Source: Prosthecomicrobium sp. N25 (GTDB taxonomy: Bacteria; Pseudomonadota; Alphaproteobacteria; Rhizobiales; Ancalomicrobiaceae). Taken from it: 64,000 nt of DNA. Of the stretch, positions 41,594 to 49,875 are shown piece after piece. The notes beneath the pieces are model-generated. The model made no database searches and was not told where the DNA came from. It saw only the letters and a list, made by a program, of their open reading frames with translations. Where the stretch lies: the NCBI RefSeq assembly GCF_037203705.1, contig NZ_JBBCAT010000003.1, forward strand, positions 551,994-615,993. The letters run 5' to 3'. Each line of letters begins with the position of its first letter. The first letter of the stretch is position 1. A program made the translations under genes and the position numbers.

Positions 41594-43723
41594 TCAGAGC
41601 CCGAGCAGGCGCTTGGTCTTCTCGTTGTGTCCATAAACGTCCGCCCGCGACTCCACGTGTCCGTCGTCCGCAACGAAGACCGTGAAGTAGGCGAGGTGGA
41701 CCTCCAGCTTGCGCTTCAGCCACAGCCAGCGCTCGCTGCCCCCCACCATGGCCTTGAGCTTCGAGCCGTCGAGCCCGCTGGGCTCCTCCGACAGGACGGC
41801 GTCCGCGAAGGCGAAGGGCTCGTTGACGCGCACGCAGCCGTGCGACAGCGCCCGGTAGCTCTGCTGGAACAGGCCGCGCGACGAGGTGTCGTGCAGGTAG
41901 ACGGAATGCTGGTTCGGGAACATGAACTTGATGTTGCCCAGGGCATTGCCGCCGCCAGGCCGCTGGCGCACCCGCACCGCCGCCGGGTTGACGGTCGACC
42001 AGTCGACCGCCGAGGCACTGACCACCTTCGACCCGACCACGACCTCGTAGTTGCCGCGGTCCAGGTAGGCCCCCGACGTCGCCTGGATCTTGTCCAGCAT
42101 CTCCTTCTTGAGGATGGAGACCGGCACGTTCCAGTAGGGGTTGACGATGATGTGGGTCATCGTCTCGGAGAAGACAGGCGTCTGGTTCTGCACCTTGCCG
42201 ACGATGACGCGCGTGCGGTGGATGGCCCGCCCGCCGGCGACCACGTCGAGGTGGAAGTCCGGGATGTTGACGAAGACGTGCAGCGAGCCGAGGTCGCGCG
42301 GCAGCCAGCGCCAGCGCTCCATGTTGGCGATGATGTCAGCGACCTTGGGCTCACCGGCTCCGGCCGGCGCGGCCCCGGCCGAGGCCGGCCCGTTCAGCGC
42401 CGCCAGGGTCGCCGGCCCGACCACGCCGGTCGCCTTGATGCCGTTCTCGCGCTGGAAGGCGCGCACGGCCTCCACGAGCGCCGGATCGTAGCTGTCCGCG
42501 TCCGACACCGAGGTGCCGACGCCGAGCCGCTCTCGCAGCACCGCGACCCGCTCGTCCCGCTGGCCGGGCTTGAGGCTCGGCCCGTCGGGCACCCGCGCCT
42601 GGAGGGGCGTCGCCACGCCGGCCGAGACGGGCCTCTCCATCTGGGCGAGCCGGGCGCGCAGCCGGCGGTAGCCCTCGTGGGGCGGATTGTAGGCCTGCAG
42701 GGCGGCCGAGACGTCCGTCGCCGCAGCGGTCTCCGCCAGGACGGCCGCCGGGTCGATCTGCGGCGGCTTGGCCGTCACCAGCGCCGAGAGCCGGGTCGGG
42801 TCGAACCGCCCCGACATGGCGTGGGAGGCGTAGCGCAGCGCCGACTGGGCGAAGGCGAGTTCCACCTGGGCGAGGTCGGCCGCGCTCGCGCCCGGCGCCG
42901 GCAGACGCACCGCGTAGTCCGACGCGTCGAGCCCGTCCTCCCCGGCGCGACCGAACCGGTCGGCCGCGGACCGGGCGCGCTCGGTCAGGCCGCTGCCGCC
43001 GGTCCACACCGGTTGGTAGGCCCGTCCCTCGTAGAAGGCCTGGATGGCCGCCCGCGTCTTGCGCTCCTCGCCGGTCGCCTTGTCGCGGCCGAAGTCGGCC
43101 ACGGCGGCCTGGATCGCCGCCGCGAGCGCATCGTCGGGAACCGCAAGGGCCGCCGCCGCCTGCGGCGCCACCGCCGTCACCGAGCCGGTGCGGACCGGCT
43201 GGGCGGCGGGCACGGGCGTCGCCGCGGGGACGGGCGCGGCCGGCGCGGGCGCGGCCGCGATCGACGGCATGGCCGGCGCGTCGGTCGGCAGGGTCAGCGG
43301 GTGCGGCAGGCGTGCGGCGATCTCGGCGGCGGTCGGCGGCTCCGGCGCGGGCGCGGCGGCGATCGCCGGCACGGGCGGCGCCTCGGTCGGCAGGACGATC
43401 GGGTTGGAAAGCGTGAGGTCCGGCGCCTCCTCGGCCCGGACGGGCTCGGGCGCGGCCGCCACGGTGGCGTCGATGCCGGGACGAAGTTCGCCGGCGAGCG
43501 CGTTCGGGGCGGGATCGGCCAGCGCGCCCGCCTGCCCGAGGCTGACGCCGTGCGGCGCGGTCTCGACCGCCCGTTCGGCGATCTCGGAACCCGAGGACGA
43601 TCCGGCGGACGGCTCGGCCGCCGGGGCCGTCACCCGCGCCGCCTCCTCGGCCGCGACGGCGCTCACCATGAGCAACGCCAGGGCTGTGCCACCCACGAAC
43701 GACGACCACGAGCGGCGAATCAT
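41594..43723 (-). CDS. exported L,D-transpeptidase (YkuD) with peptidoglycan-binding domain
   Basis: A 709-residue wall enzyme. The signal region is WSSFVGGTALALLMVSAVAA, and a long Pro/Ala-rich stretch occupies residues about 30-230. Next come an Ycbb-like helical domain (TRAAIQAFYEGRAYQPVW), a peptidoglycan-binding domain (VEAVRAFQRENGIKATG) and the YkuD domain: VFVNIPDFHLDVV, NPYWNVPVSIL and the catalytic SHGCVRV with Cys near 629. The preceding HDTSSRGLFQQSYRAL supplies the conserved His. It should form 3-3 crosslinks or anchor proteins to peptidoglycan in the periplasm. GGGAG lies 7 bases before the ATG at 43723, which is preferred over the M at 43804. It follows the sigma-54 activator gene by 98 bp. 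Confidence 0.9.
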   Translation of the reverse strand: MIRRSWSSFVGGTALALLMVSAVAAEEAARVTAPAAEPSAGSSSGSEIAERAVETAPHGVSLGQAGALADPAPNALAGELRPGIDATVAAAPEPVRAEEAPDLTLSNPIVLPTEAPPVPAIAAAPAPEPPTAAEIAARLPHPLTLPTDAPAMPSIAAAPAPAAPVPAATPVPAAQPVRTGSVTAVAPQAAAALAVPDDALAAAIQAAVADFGRDKATGEERKTRAAIQAFYEGRAYQPVWTGGSGLTERARSAADRFGRAGEDGLDASDYAVRLPAPGASAADLAQVELAFAQSALRYASHAMSGRFDPTRLSALVTAKPPQIDPAAVLAETAAATDVSAALQAYNPPHEGYRRLRARLAQMERPVSAGVATPLQARVPDGPSLKPGQRDERVAVLRERLGVGTSVSDADSYDPALVEAVRAFQRENGIKATGVVGPATLAALNGPASAGAAPAGAGEPKVADIIANMERWRWLPRDLGSLHVFVNIPDFHLDVVAGGRAIHRTRVIVGKVQNQTPVFSETMTHIIVNPYWNVPVSILKKEMLDKIQATSGAYLDRGNYEVVVGSKVVSASAVDWSTVNPAAVRVRQRPGGGNALGNIKFMFPNQHSVYLHDTSSRGLFQQSYRALSHGCVRVNEPFAFADAVLSEEPSGLDGSKLKAMVGGSERWLWLKRKLEVHLAYFTVFVADDGHVESRADVYGHNEKTKRLLGL

Positions 43724-43821
43724 GCCGAGCTCCCGAATGAAAAACCGGCTTCGAATGACCTTACGCCAGCTGAAGCGCAGGCCCGGTGCGGATTCAACTG
43801 CCATCGCACCGGTCTGCGGCT

Positions 43822-45408
43822 CTATTCGGCCGCTTCGACGCCAGGTGTGTCATCCAAACCATATTCCTTCAGCTTTCGGTAGAGGGTGGATCGGCCGATC
43901 CCGAGCCGCCGCGCCACTTCCGACATGCGCCCGCCATAGTGTTCGATGGCGATCCGGATCATCTCCTCTTCGATCCCGGTCAGAGTCCGGACGTGCCCGT
44001 TGGCATCCAGGCTCCTCAGGAAACCGAAGGGCGCCGGCCCGCTTCCCGACGCGAACCCGTTCGGGTCCGGCGACCAGCCGGACATCGGCGACAGGCTCGC
44101 GACAGGCGCCGGCGGCGGTGCGGCGGCCTCCGGGGCGGAGGCGGCCGGCGCGGCGACGCTCACGTCGAATTGAGCCGGATGGCGCGAAAGTGTGGCCGGC
44201 GCGGACCGCGGCAGCTGCCCGAGCTGGGCGGCGATCTGCGGGAACTCGTCGGCCCCGAGGTAGGGCACGTCGTCGGCGAGCACCACGGCGCGGAAGACCG
44301 CGTTCTCGAGCTGCCGGATGTTGCCCGGCCAGTCGTAGCGCTGGAGGAGTTCTGTCGCCTCCCCGTCGATGCCGACCAGCCGCCGCTTCTTCTCCTCCGC
44401 GGCGAAGCGGGCGATGAAGTGGCGGACGAGGTCCGGGATGTCCTCCTTGCGGTCCCTGAGCGGCGGAATCCAGATCGGGAAGACGTTGAGCCGGTAGTAG
44501 AGGTCCTCCCGGAAGCGGCCCTCGCGCGTCATGTCGAGCAGGCTGCGGTTGGTGGCCGAGATCAGGCGGAAATCGACCTTCACGGTCCGCCGCCCGCCCA
44601 CGGGCTCCACCTCGCCCTCCTGGATGGCGCGCAGGAGCTTCACCTGCATGTCGGGCGGCAGCTCGCCGACCTCGTCGAGGAACAGCGTCCCCCCGTGCGC
44701 CTCCTGGAACTTGCCGAGATGACGCTCCAGCGCCCCCGTGAACGAGCCCTTCTCGTGGCCGAACAGGATGGACTCGACCAGGTTTTCCGGGATCGCCCCG
44801 CAATTGACGGTGACGAAGGGCTTGGACCTGCGATCGGACGAGCCCTGGATCGCCCGCGCGATCAGCTCCTTGCCGACCCCCGACTCGCCCTCGATCAGGA
44901 TCGGGATGGTCGAGGCCGCGGCGCGCTCCCCGAGCCGCAGCACCCGCGCCATCGCGGGGCTCTTGGTGACGATGTCCGAGAAGCCGAGCGTGCCGGACTC
45001 CGCCCGCTTGATGCGGCCGACCTCGGTCTCCAGCGACGCCACCTTGAGGGCGTTCTGGATCGAGACCTGCAGGCGCTCCGGCGAGACCGGCTTGACCACG
45101 AAGTCGAAGGCCCCGGCCCGCATGGCCGAGACGACCACGTCGATGCCGCCGTGGCTCGTCTGCACGATAACGGGCTTGTCGATGCCGGCCTTGCGCAGGC
45201 GCGTCAGCACCGCCATGCCGTCCAGGTCGGGCATCACGAGGTCGAGCACCACGAGCCCGACGTCCTGCCCCTCCGGCGCGGTCAGGATGCGGAGCGCCTC
45301 GGCCCCGCTGTCGACCGCCCTGGCCGGATGTCCGAAGCGCTTGACCGCCTCCTCCAGGAGCCGGCGCTGGATCGGGTCGTCGTCGACGATGAGGATGCGT
45401 TCGGCCAT
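43822..45408 (-). CDS. NtrC-family sigma-54-dependent response regulator
   Basis: A 528-residue transcription activator with three parts. The receiver begins RILIVDDDPIQRRLL and has the phospho-accepting Asp in LVVLDLVMPDLDG. The AAA+ domain has Walker A GESGVGKELIA, the sigma-54 loop GSFTGA (normally GAFTGA), Walker B TLFLDEVGEL and the R-finger region. The C-terminal Fis-type helix-turn-helix is EVARRLGIGRSTLYRKLKEYG. An unusually long Pro/Ala-rich linker of about 90 residues separates the AAA+ and DNA-binding parts. The Ala-to-Ser change in the sigma-54 loop is conservative and the essential Thr is kept. No partner kinase gene lies beside it. It may regulate the L,D-transpeptidase downstream on the same strand. 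Confidence 0.92.
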   Translation of the reverse strand: MAERILIVDDDPIQRRLLEEAVKRFGHPARAVDSGAEALRILTAPEGQDVGLVVLDLVMPDLDGMAVLTRLRKAGIDKPVIVQTSHGGIDVVVSAMRAGAFDFVVKPVSPERLQVSIQNALKVASLETEVGRIKRAESGTLGFSDIVTKSPAMARVLRLGERAAASTIPILIEGESGVGKELIARAIQGSSDRRSKPFVTVNCGAIPENLVESILFGHEKGSFTGALERHLGKFQEAHGGTLFLDEVGELPPDMQVKLLRAIQEGEVEPVGGRRTVKVDFRLISATNRSLLDMTREGRFREDLYYRLNVFPIWIPPLRDRKEDIPDLVRHFIARFAAEEKKRRLVGIDGEATELLQRYDWPGNIRQLENAVFRAVVLADDVPYLGADEFPQIAAQLGQLPRSAPATLSRHPAQFDVSVAAPAASAPEAAAPPPAPVASLSPMSGWSPDPNGFASGSGPAPFGFLRSLDANGHVRTLTGIEEEMIRIAIEHYGGRMSEVARRLGIGRSTLYRKLKEYGLDDTPGVEAAE

Positions 45409-45644
45409 GGAGCGGGCGCGGTCCGGTGCTGTTTCAGATCGGGACCGACTCTGGAAGCGAAGTCTTAACCGGCTCCTAAGACTTTGGCCGCCGGCCGGGA
45501 ATTGCGGGGACGGGCGCGGTCCGGCGCGCCCGGGGCGATCGGCGGCCCGGCCGATGCGGCGTTGATTGCGGCGGGTCCGCGGTCCATATCTAACCCGCCT
45601 CCCCGCCCGGGGGGCCGCCTGTCAACGACGAGGATACCGCTTCC

Positions 45645-47489
45645 ATGCCGTTCGCGCCCGCCTCCGCCGTCCGTTCGCCCGCCGCCATCGCCGGCGCCGC
45701 CGAGGCGGAAGGCCTGCCCGAATGGAACCTCGCGGACCTCTATCCCTCCATGGATGGTCCGGAGGTGAAGGCCGACACCGACAAGGCGCTCGGCTGGGCC
45801 CGGTCCTTCGAGGAGAGCGCCAAGGGCAAGCTCGCCGGCCTCGCCGAGGGCGGCGCGGCGACCCGCATCGCCGAGCTGGTCGCCGAGTACGAGGCCCTGC
45901 AGGAGTTGCTCGGCCGGCTGATCTCCTTCGCGGGCCTGATCTATTCCGGCGACACCTCGGATCCGAAGCGCGCCAAGTTCTATTCCGACCTGCAGGACAA
46001 GATCACCCAGGCCTCGACCCACCTCATCTTCTTCGAGCTGGAGCTGAACCGCCTCGACGACGGCCTCGTCGCCGGCCTCATGGCGAAGGAGCCTCGGCTC
46101 GACCACTACCGGCCCTGGATCGAGGACATCCGCAAGGAGAAGCCGCACCAGCTCGAGGACCAGCTCGAGCGCCTCTTCCACGAGAAGTCGACGACCGGCC
46201 GGTCCGCCTGGAACCGCCTCTTCGACGAGACCATCTCGTCGCTCCGCTTCCACGTCGAGGGCAAGGAACTCGCCATCGAGCCGACCCTCAACCTGCTCCA
46301 GTCGCCCGTCGAGGCGACCCGCCGGGCCGCCGCGGACGCGCTCGCCGAGACCTTCAAGGCGAACATGCGGGTCTTCTCGCTGGTCACCAACGTGCTCGCC
46401 AAGGACAAGGAGATCTCCGACCGCTGGCGCGCCTTCGCGGACGTGGCGGATTCCCGCCACCTCGCCAACCGCGTCGAGCGCGAGGTGGTCGACGCCCTGG
46501 TGGCCGCCGTGCGCGCCGCCTTCCCGCAGCTCTCGCACCGCTACTATGCCCTGAAGGCGAAGTGGATGGGCAAGGACAAGCTGGACCACTGGGACCGCAA
46601 CGCGCCCCTGCCCAAGGCCGAGACGCGCGACATCCCGTGGGGAGAGGCCCGCGACACCGTTCTCGACGCCTACGGCCGCTTCTCGCCCGACATGGCCGAC
46701 ATCGCCCGGCGTTTCTTCGACAAGGGCTGGATCGACGCCCCCGTGCGCCCCGGCAAGGCCCCGGGCGCCTTCGCGCACCCGACCGTGCCGTCCGTGCACC
46801 CCTACGTGCTGCTCAACTATCAGGGCAAGACGCGCGACGTGATGACCCTGGCGCACGAGCTCGGCCACGGCGTGCACCAGGTGCTGGCCGCGCCCAACGG
46901 CGCGCTCATGGCCCCGACCCCGCTGACGCTGGCCGAGACCGCCTCGGTGTTCGGCGAGATGCTGACCTTCAAGGCGCTCCTCTCCAAGGCGGCCTCCCCG
47001 GCCGAGAAGCAGGCCATGCTGGCCTCCAAGGTCGAGGACATGCTGAACACGGTCGTGCGCCAAATCGCCTTCTACACCTTCGAGCGCAAGGTCCACGTCG
47101 AGCGCCGCGAGGGCGAGCTGACCGCCGAACGCCTGTGCGAGATCTGGATGGAGGTGCAGGCAGAGAGCCTCGGCCCGGCGATCCGGCTCGGCCCCGGTTA
47201 CGAGACCTACTGGACCTATATCCCGCACTTCATCCACTCGCCCTTCTACGTCTACGCCTACGCATTCGGCGACTGCCTGGTGAACTCCCTCTATGCCGTC
47301 TACGAGAACGCCGCCGAGGGCTTCCAGGACAAGTACTTCCAGCTCCTCAAGGCCGGCGGAACCCGCCACCACAAGGAGCTGCTCGCCCCCTTCGGCCTGG
47401 ACGCCGGCGACCCGGGCTTCTGGTCCCTCGGCCTCGGCGTCGTCGAGCGCATGATCGGCGAGCTCGAGGCCATGGACGCGGCCCGCTGA
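45645..47489 (+). CDS. pepF: M3 family oligoendopeptidase (PepF)
   Basis: A 614-residue cytosolic zinc peptidase that digests peptides of about 7-17 residues. The N-terminal helical part ends in LNLLQSPVEATRRAAADAL. The catalytic site is LAHELGHGVHQ with zinc His residues near 404 and 408, followed by the third ligand Glu in the ETASVFGEML segment. PNGALMAPTPL and YIPHFIHSPFYVYAYAFG form the substrate channel seen in PepF. The family's clade 3 enzymes have this length. The gene is divergent from the sigma-54 activator over 236 bp. The next gene, at 47591, lies about 100 bp downstream. Confidence 0.93.
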   Translation: MPFAPASAVRSPAAIAGAAEAEGLPEWNLADLYPSMDGPEVKADTDKALGWARSFEESAKGKLAGLAEGGAATRIAELVAEYEALQELLGRLISFAGLIYSGDTSDPKRAKFYSDLQDKITQASTHLIFFELELNRLDDGLVAGLMAKEPRLDHYRPWIEDIRKEKPHQLEDQLERLFHEKSTTGRSAWNRLFDETISSLRFHVEGKELAIEPTLNLLQSPVEATRRAAADALAETFKANMRVFSLVTNVLAKDKEISDRWRAFADVADSRHLANRVEREVVDALVAAVRAAFPQLSHRYYALKAKWMGKDKLDHWDRNAPLPKAETRDIPWGEARDTVLDAYGRFSPDMADIARRFFDKGWIDAPVRPGKAPGAFAHPTVPSVHPYVLLNYQGKTRDVMTLAHELGHGVHQVLAAPNGALMAPTPLTLAETASVFGEMLTFKALLSKAASPAEKQAMLASKVEDMLNTVVRQIAFYTFERKVHVERREGELTAERLCEIWMEVQAESLGPAIRLGPGYETYWTYIPHFIHSPFYVYAYAFGDCLVNSLYAVYENAAEGFQDKYFQLLKAGGTRHHKELLAPFGLDAGDPGFWSLGLGVVERMIGELEAMDAAR

Positions 47490-47590
47490 TCCGGGGCGCC
47501 CGGGCGGCCCGCGCCGCTCGGCCCGGGCTTCACCGCGGCCGGCATCGATGCTATCCGGAAGCACCGTCTCGGCTCTTTCCGGCAGGTCGC

Positions 47591-48073
47591 ATGCGCAGGC
47601 TCTTCCAGGTGGTTCTCGGCGCGATCGTCGGCTTCGTGCTCGCCACCCTGATCAACGCCGGCCTGCTCTACTACCGGGCCGGCTGGGCGACGCCGGTCCC
47701 CCACCAGCACATCGCCTACGTGTCGCAGGCCCTCGGCGCCGCCCAGGACCGCATCGACTTCAGCGGCATCAACGACGGGGAGTGGTCCTGGCTCTGCCTG
47801 TTCGGCGGCGGGACCCAGCCGATCCTCTTCATGCGGACCGAGGCGGCCCGGCGCGGCGAGAGCGTCGAGATCCCGAGCGAGGTCGGCCGGCTGTTCTTCA
47901 ACGGCGAAAAGGAGCCGGGCGCCCTCGGGCCCGACGACGGGGCCCTGTCGGTCGTCGACCCGCTCGGCAACCTGTCCATGGTCCGCTTCACCGGCCTTCC
48001 GCCGATCGCCGGCCTCAAGGGCCCGGTCTGCACCGACCGCAAGAACCCGGTCGTCAGCCTGGGCGGAGCCTGA
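47591..48073 (+). CDS. membrane-anchored hypothetical protein
   Basis: A 160-residue protein with one N-terminal membrane helix (VVLGAIVGFVLATLINAGLLYY) and a soluble domain of about 130 residues, probably periplasmic. The domain contains SGINDGEWSWLCLFGGGTQPI, a Gly/Trp-rich stretch and two Cys that might pair. I do not recognise a family. The ATG at 47591 is preceded by GGCAGGTCGC, a modest ribosome binding site. The genes before and after are on the same strand with 70-100 bp gaps, so it may be a separate unit. Confidence 0.6.
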   Translation: MRRLFQVVLGAIVGFVLATLINAGLLYYRAGWATPVPHQHIAYVSQALGAAQDRIDFSGINDGEWSWLCLFGGGTQPILFMRTEAARRGESVEIPSEVGRLFFNGEKEPGALGPDDGALSVVDPLGNLSMVRFTGLPPIAGLKGPVCTDRKNPVVSLGGA

Positions 48074-48143
48074 GCCGTCCGGCATGCCCGCCCCCGCGCG
48101 ATCCCGCATTGGCGGCCGTTCCCTGCCGGTCTAGCCTGCCCCG

Positions 48144-49037
48144 ATGCCGACCTTCGCCCATACCCCCTACGACGGCTCGAAGAAGCCCTTCTCGATCGGC
48201 CTCTCGCCGATCCCGGAAGAGCGCTGGCTGGAGCCGGACGAACGCCTCCTGGTCGAGCTCGCCGAAAAGGACGCGCTCCTCGCCGAGAAGCGCGACGTGG
48301 TCTTCCGTGCCGAGCCGGACACGGAGGCGAGCCAGCGCGAGGTGCTGGACGCGATCCTGGCCCATCTCCTCGCCCGCCACCCCGATCGCTACCGCTGGGA
48401 CCGCGACCACATCCTCGTCGACGGCAGCCGGTCCGTGCCGCTCTCTGCCGCCGAGCCCGCCCTGGCGACGGCCGCCCGCCTCGTCCAGGACGACCTCGTC
48501 CTCATGCGCCCGGGCGGCGCCGCGGGCTATCGCCTCGTCGCCGCCGCCCTGTGCTTTCCCTCCGCCTGGTCGCTCGCGGAGAAGTTCGGGGCCTCGCTCG
48601 ACGGCCTCCACGGCAACGTGCCCGGCTATGCCGAGCACCTGGGGGTTCGGATGAAGCGGATCTTCGAGGGCCTCAAGCCCGGCATCATCGTGGAGCGGCT
48701 GAACTGGTCGATCTACCCGGACGCCGAGCTGCATCATCCGGAATCGAAGGAGCGCCCGCGCGACTGGTTCGGCATGGACCGCAGCGCCTTCATCCGCGTG
48801 GAGCGCCAGACGCTCCGCCGCATGCCAGCCTCGGGCGACATCCTGTTCACGATCCGTGTCCTGGTCGATCCCTTCGGGGCCTTCGAGACCCACCCCGACG
48901 GCCGCCGGCTCGCCGCCGGCCTGCGCGCCCAGCTCCTCGCCCTCGACCCCGACCAGCTCCGCTACAAGAACCTGCAGGATCACCGCGATCTGGTCGCCGC
49001 GGAACTGGCCCGGATCGCGGGGTTATCGGGGCCATGA
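48144..49037 (+). CDS. DUF3445 protein (heme-dependent oxidative N-demethylase-like)
   Basis: A 297-residue protein of the DUF3445 family, which includes the alpha subunit of a heme-dependent oxidative N-demethylase. The conserved segments are seen: KPFSIGLSPIPEERWLEPDE, ALCFPSAWSLAEKFG, LHGNVPGYAEHL, LNWSIYPDAELHHP, FIRVERQTLRRMP and DILFTIRVLVDPF. Heme-binding residues are not assigned by me. The family acts on N-methyl groups (dimethylamine in the characterised member); other members have unknown substrates. The demethylase's partner subunits are not encoded beside it, so activity may differ. Confidence 0.85.
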   Translation: MPTFAHTPYDGSKKPFSIGLSPIPEERWLEPDERLLVELAEKDALLAEKRDVVFRAEPDTEASQREVLDAILAHLLARHPDRYRWDRDHILVDGSRSVPLSAAEPALATAARLVQDDLVLMRPGGAAGYRLVAAALCFPSAWSLAEKFGASLDGLHGNVPGYAEHLGVRMKRIFEGLKPGIIVERLNWSIYPDAELHHPESKERPRDWFGMDRSAFIRVERQTLRRMPASGDILFTIRVLVDPFGAFETHPDGRRLAAGLRAQLLALDPDQLRYKNLQDHRDLVAAELARIAGLSGP

Positions 49038-49082
49038 GGCCGGCCGGGCGCGCCCGGCCCTCCCATCGCTGTGAACGGACGC

Positions 49083-49130
49083 GTTGTACGTTGCGTATAA
49101 CGGGGAGCAGCGTTATACCATTCGTACAAC
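49083..49130. promoter_or_regulatory. nested-dyad operator of the AbrB-Doc toxin-antitoxin operon
   Basis: GTTGTACG (49083-49090) pairs with CGTACAAC (49123-49130), and inside it GTATAAC (49095-49101) pairs with GTTATAC (49112-49118), around a 10-base centre. All arms are perfect. It ends 16 bp before the antitoxin ATG, the usual place for autoregulation. TTGCGT-N16-TTATAC inside it may be the promoter. Confidence 0.75.
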
Positions 49131-49146
49131 GAGACCGGAGCAAGTG

Positions 49147-49371
49147 ATGAAACTCGAGATCAAGAAGATCGGCAATTCGGCCGGGCTCATCCTGCCGAAG
49201 GAGTTGCTCATCGAACTCGGCCTCGCCCAGGGAGACGTCCTGACCCTGACCCGGCAGCCGGACGGCAAGATCGTGCTCTCCCGCCGGGACGACACGTTCG
49301 AGAAGGGCATGGAGATCGCCCGGAAGGCCATGAAGACCTACGAGAACACCCTCCGCGAACTCGCCAAATGA
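49147..49371 (+). CDS. AbrB/MazE-type antitoxin
   Basis: A 74-residue swapped-hairpin DNA-binding protein: KLEIKKIGNSAGLILPKELL then LGLAQGDVLTLTRQPDGK, the SpoVT/AbrB fold, followed by a helical tail (MEIARKAMKTYENTLREL) likely to bind and neutralise the toxin. CGGAG is 7 bases before the ATG at 49147. Its last codon overlaps the toxin start by four bases, so production is coupled, as in type II systems. It probably represses its own promoter through the nested dyad at 49083. Confidence 0.87.
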   Translation: MKLEIKKIGNSAGLILPKELLIELGLAQGDVLTLTRQPDGKIVLSRRDDTFEKGMEIARKAMKTYENTLRELAK

Positions 49372-49778
49372 CCGACATCGTCTGGCTCGCCGCGGACCTC
49401 GTCGTCGCGTTCCACGATGAGCAACTGGCGCGTTTCGGAGGTCCGCCGGGCATCCGCGACATCGGGCTGCTCGAGTCCGCACTCGGACGTCCGATGAACA
49501 GGTACGCCTATGAAGGCGAGGAGGACCCGGCGGCGCTCGCGGCGGCCTATGCCTACGGGATCGCCCGGAACCATCCTTTCGTGGACGGAAACAAGCGCGC
49601 CGCCTTCCTGTCCATCGTGGTCTTCCTGGGCCTCAACGGCGTGGACTTCAGGGTCCCGGAACCGGAGGCGGTGGTCGTGATCCTGAGCCTCGCGGCGGGG
49701 ACCATGGACGAGGAGGGCCTGGCCCGCTGGATCCGCGACCGGATCGCGGACGCCCCGGCCGGATCCCCGGAGGACTGA
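49368..49778 (+). CDS. doc: Doc/Fic-family death-on-curing toxin
   Basis: A 136-residue Doc protein. The Fic-fold motif NHPFVDGNKRAAFL contains all residues of HxFx(D/E)xNKR: His, Phe, Asp, Gly, Asn, Lys, Arg. Doc phosphorylates elongation factor Tu and stops translation. The N-terminal segment VVAFHDEQLARFGGPPGIRDIGLLESAL is characteristic. Here it pairs with an AbrB-type antitoxin in place of Phd. No inhibitory alpha-inh helix (S/TxxxE/DG/N) is seen in the toxin itself, so regulation should come from the antitoxin. It appears intact. Confidence 0.9.
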   Translation: MTDIVWLAADLVVAFHDEQLARFGGPPGIRDIGLLESALGRPMNRYAYEGEEDPAALAAAYAYGIARNHPFVDGNKRAAFLSIVVFLGLNGVDFRVPEPEAVVVILSLAAGTMDEEGLARWIRDRIADAPAGSPED

Positions 49779-49875
49779 GTCTCGTGGCATCCGGCTCCGC
49801 GCCGGGCTCGTATCGGCGGGGGGGCCGGCCTATCTCAAGCCGGTCCCGATTTCGCACTCACCGAGGCAATGCCGG

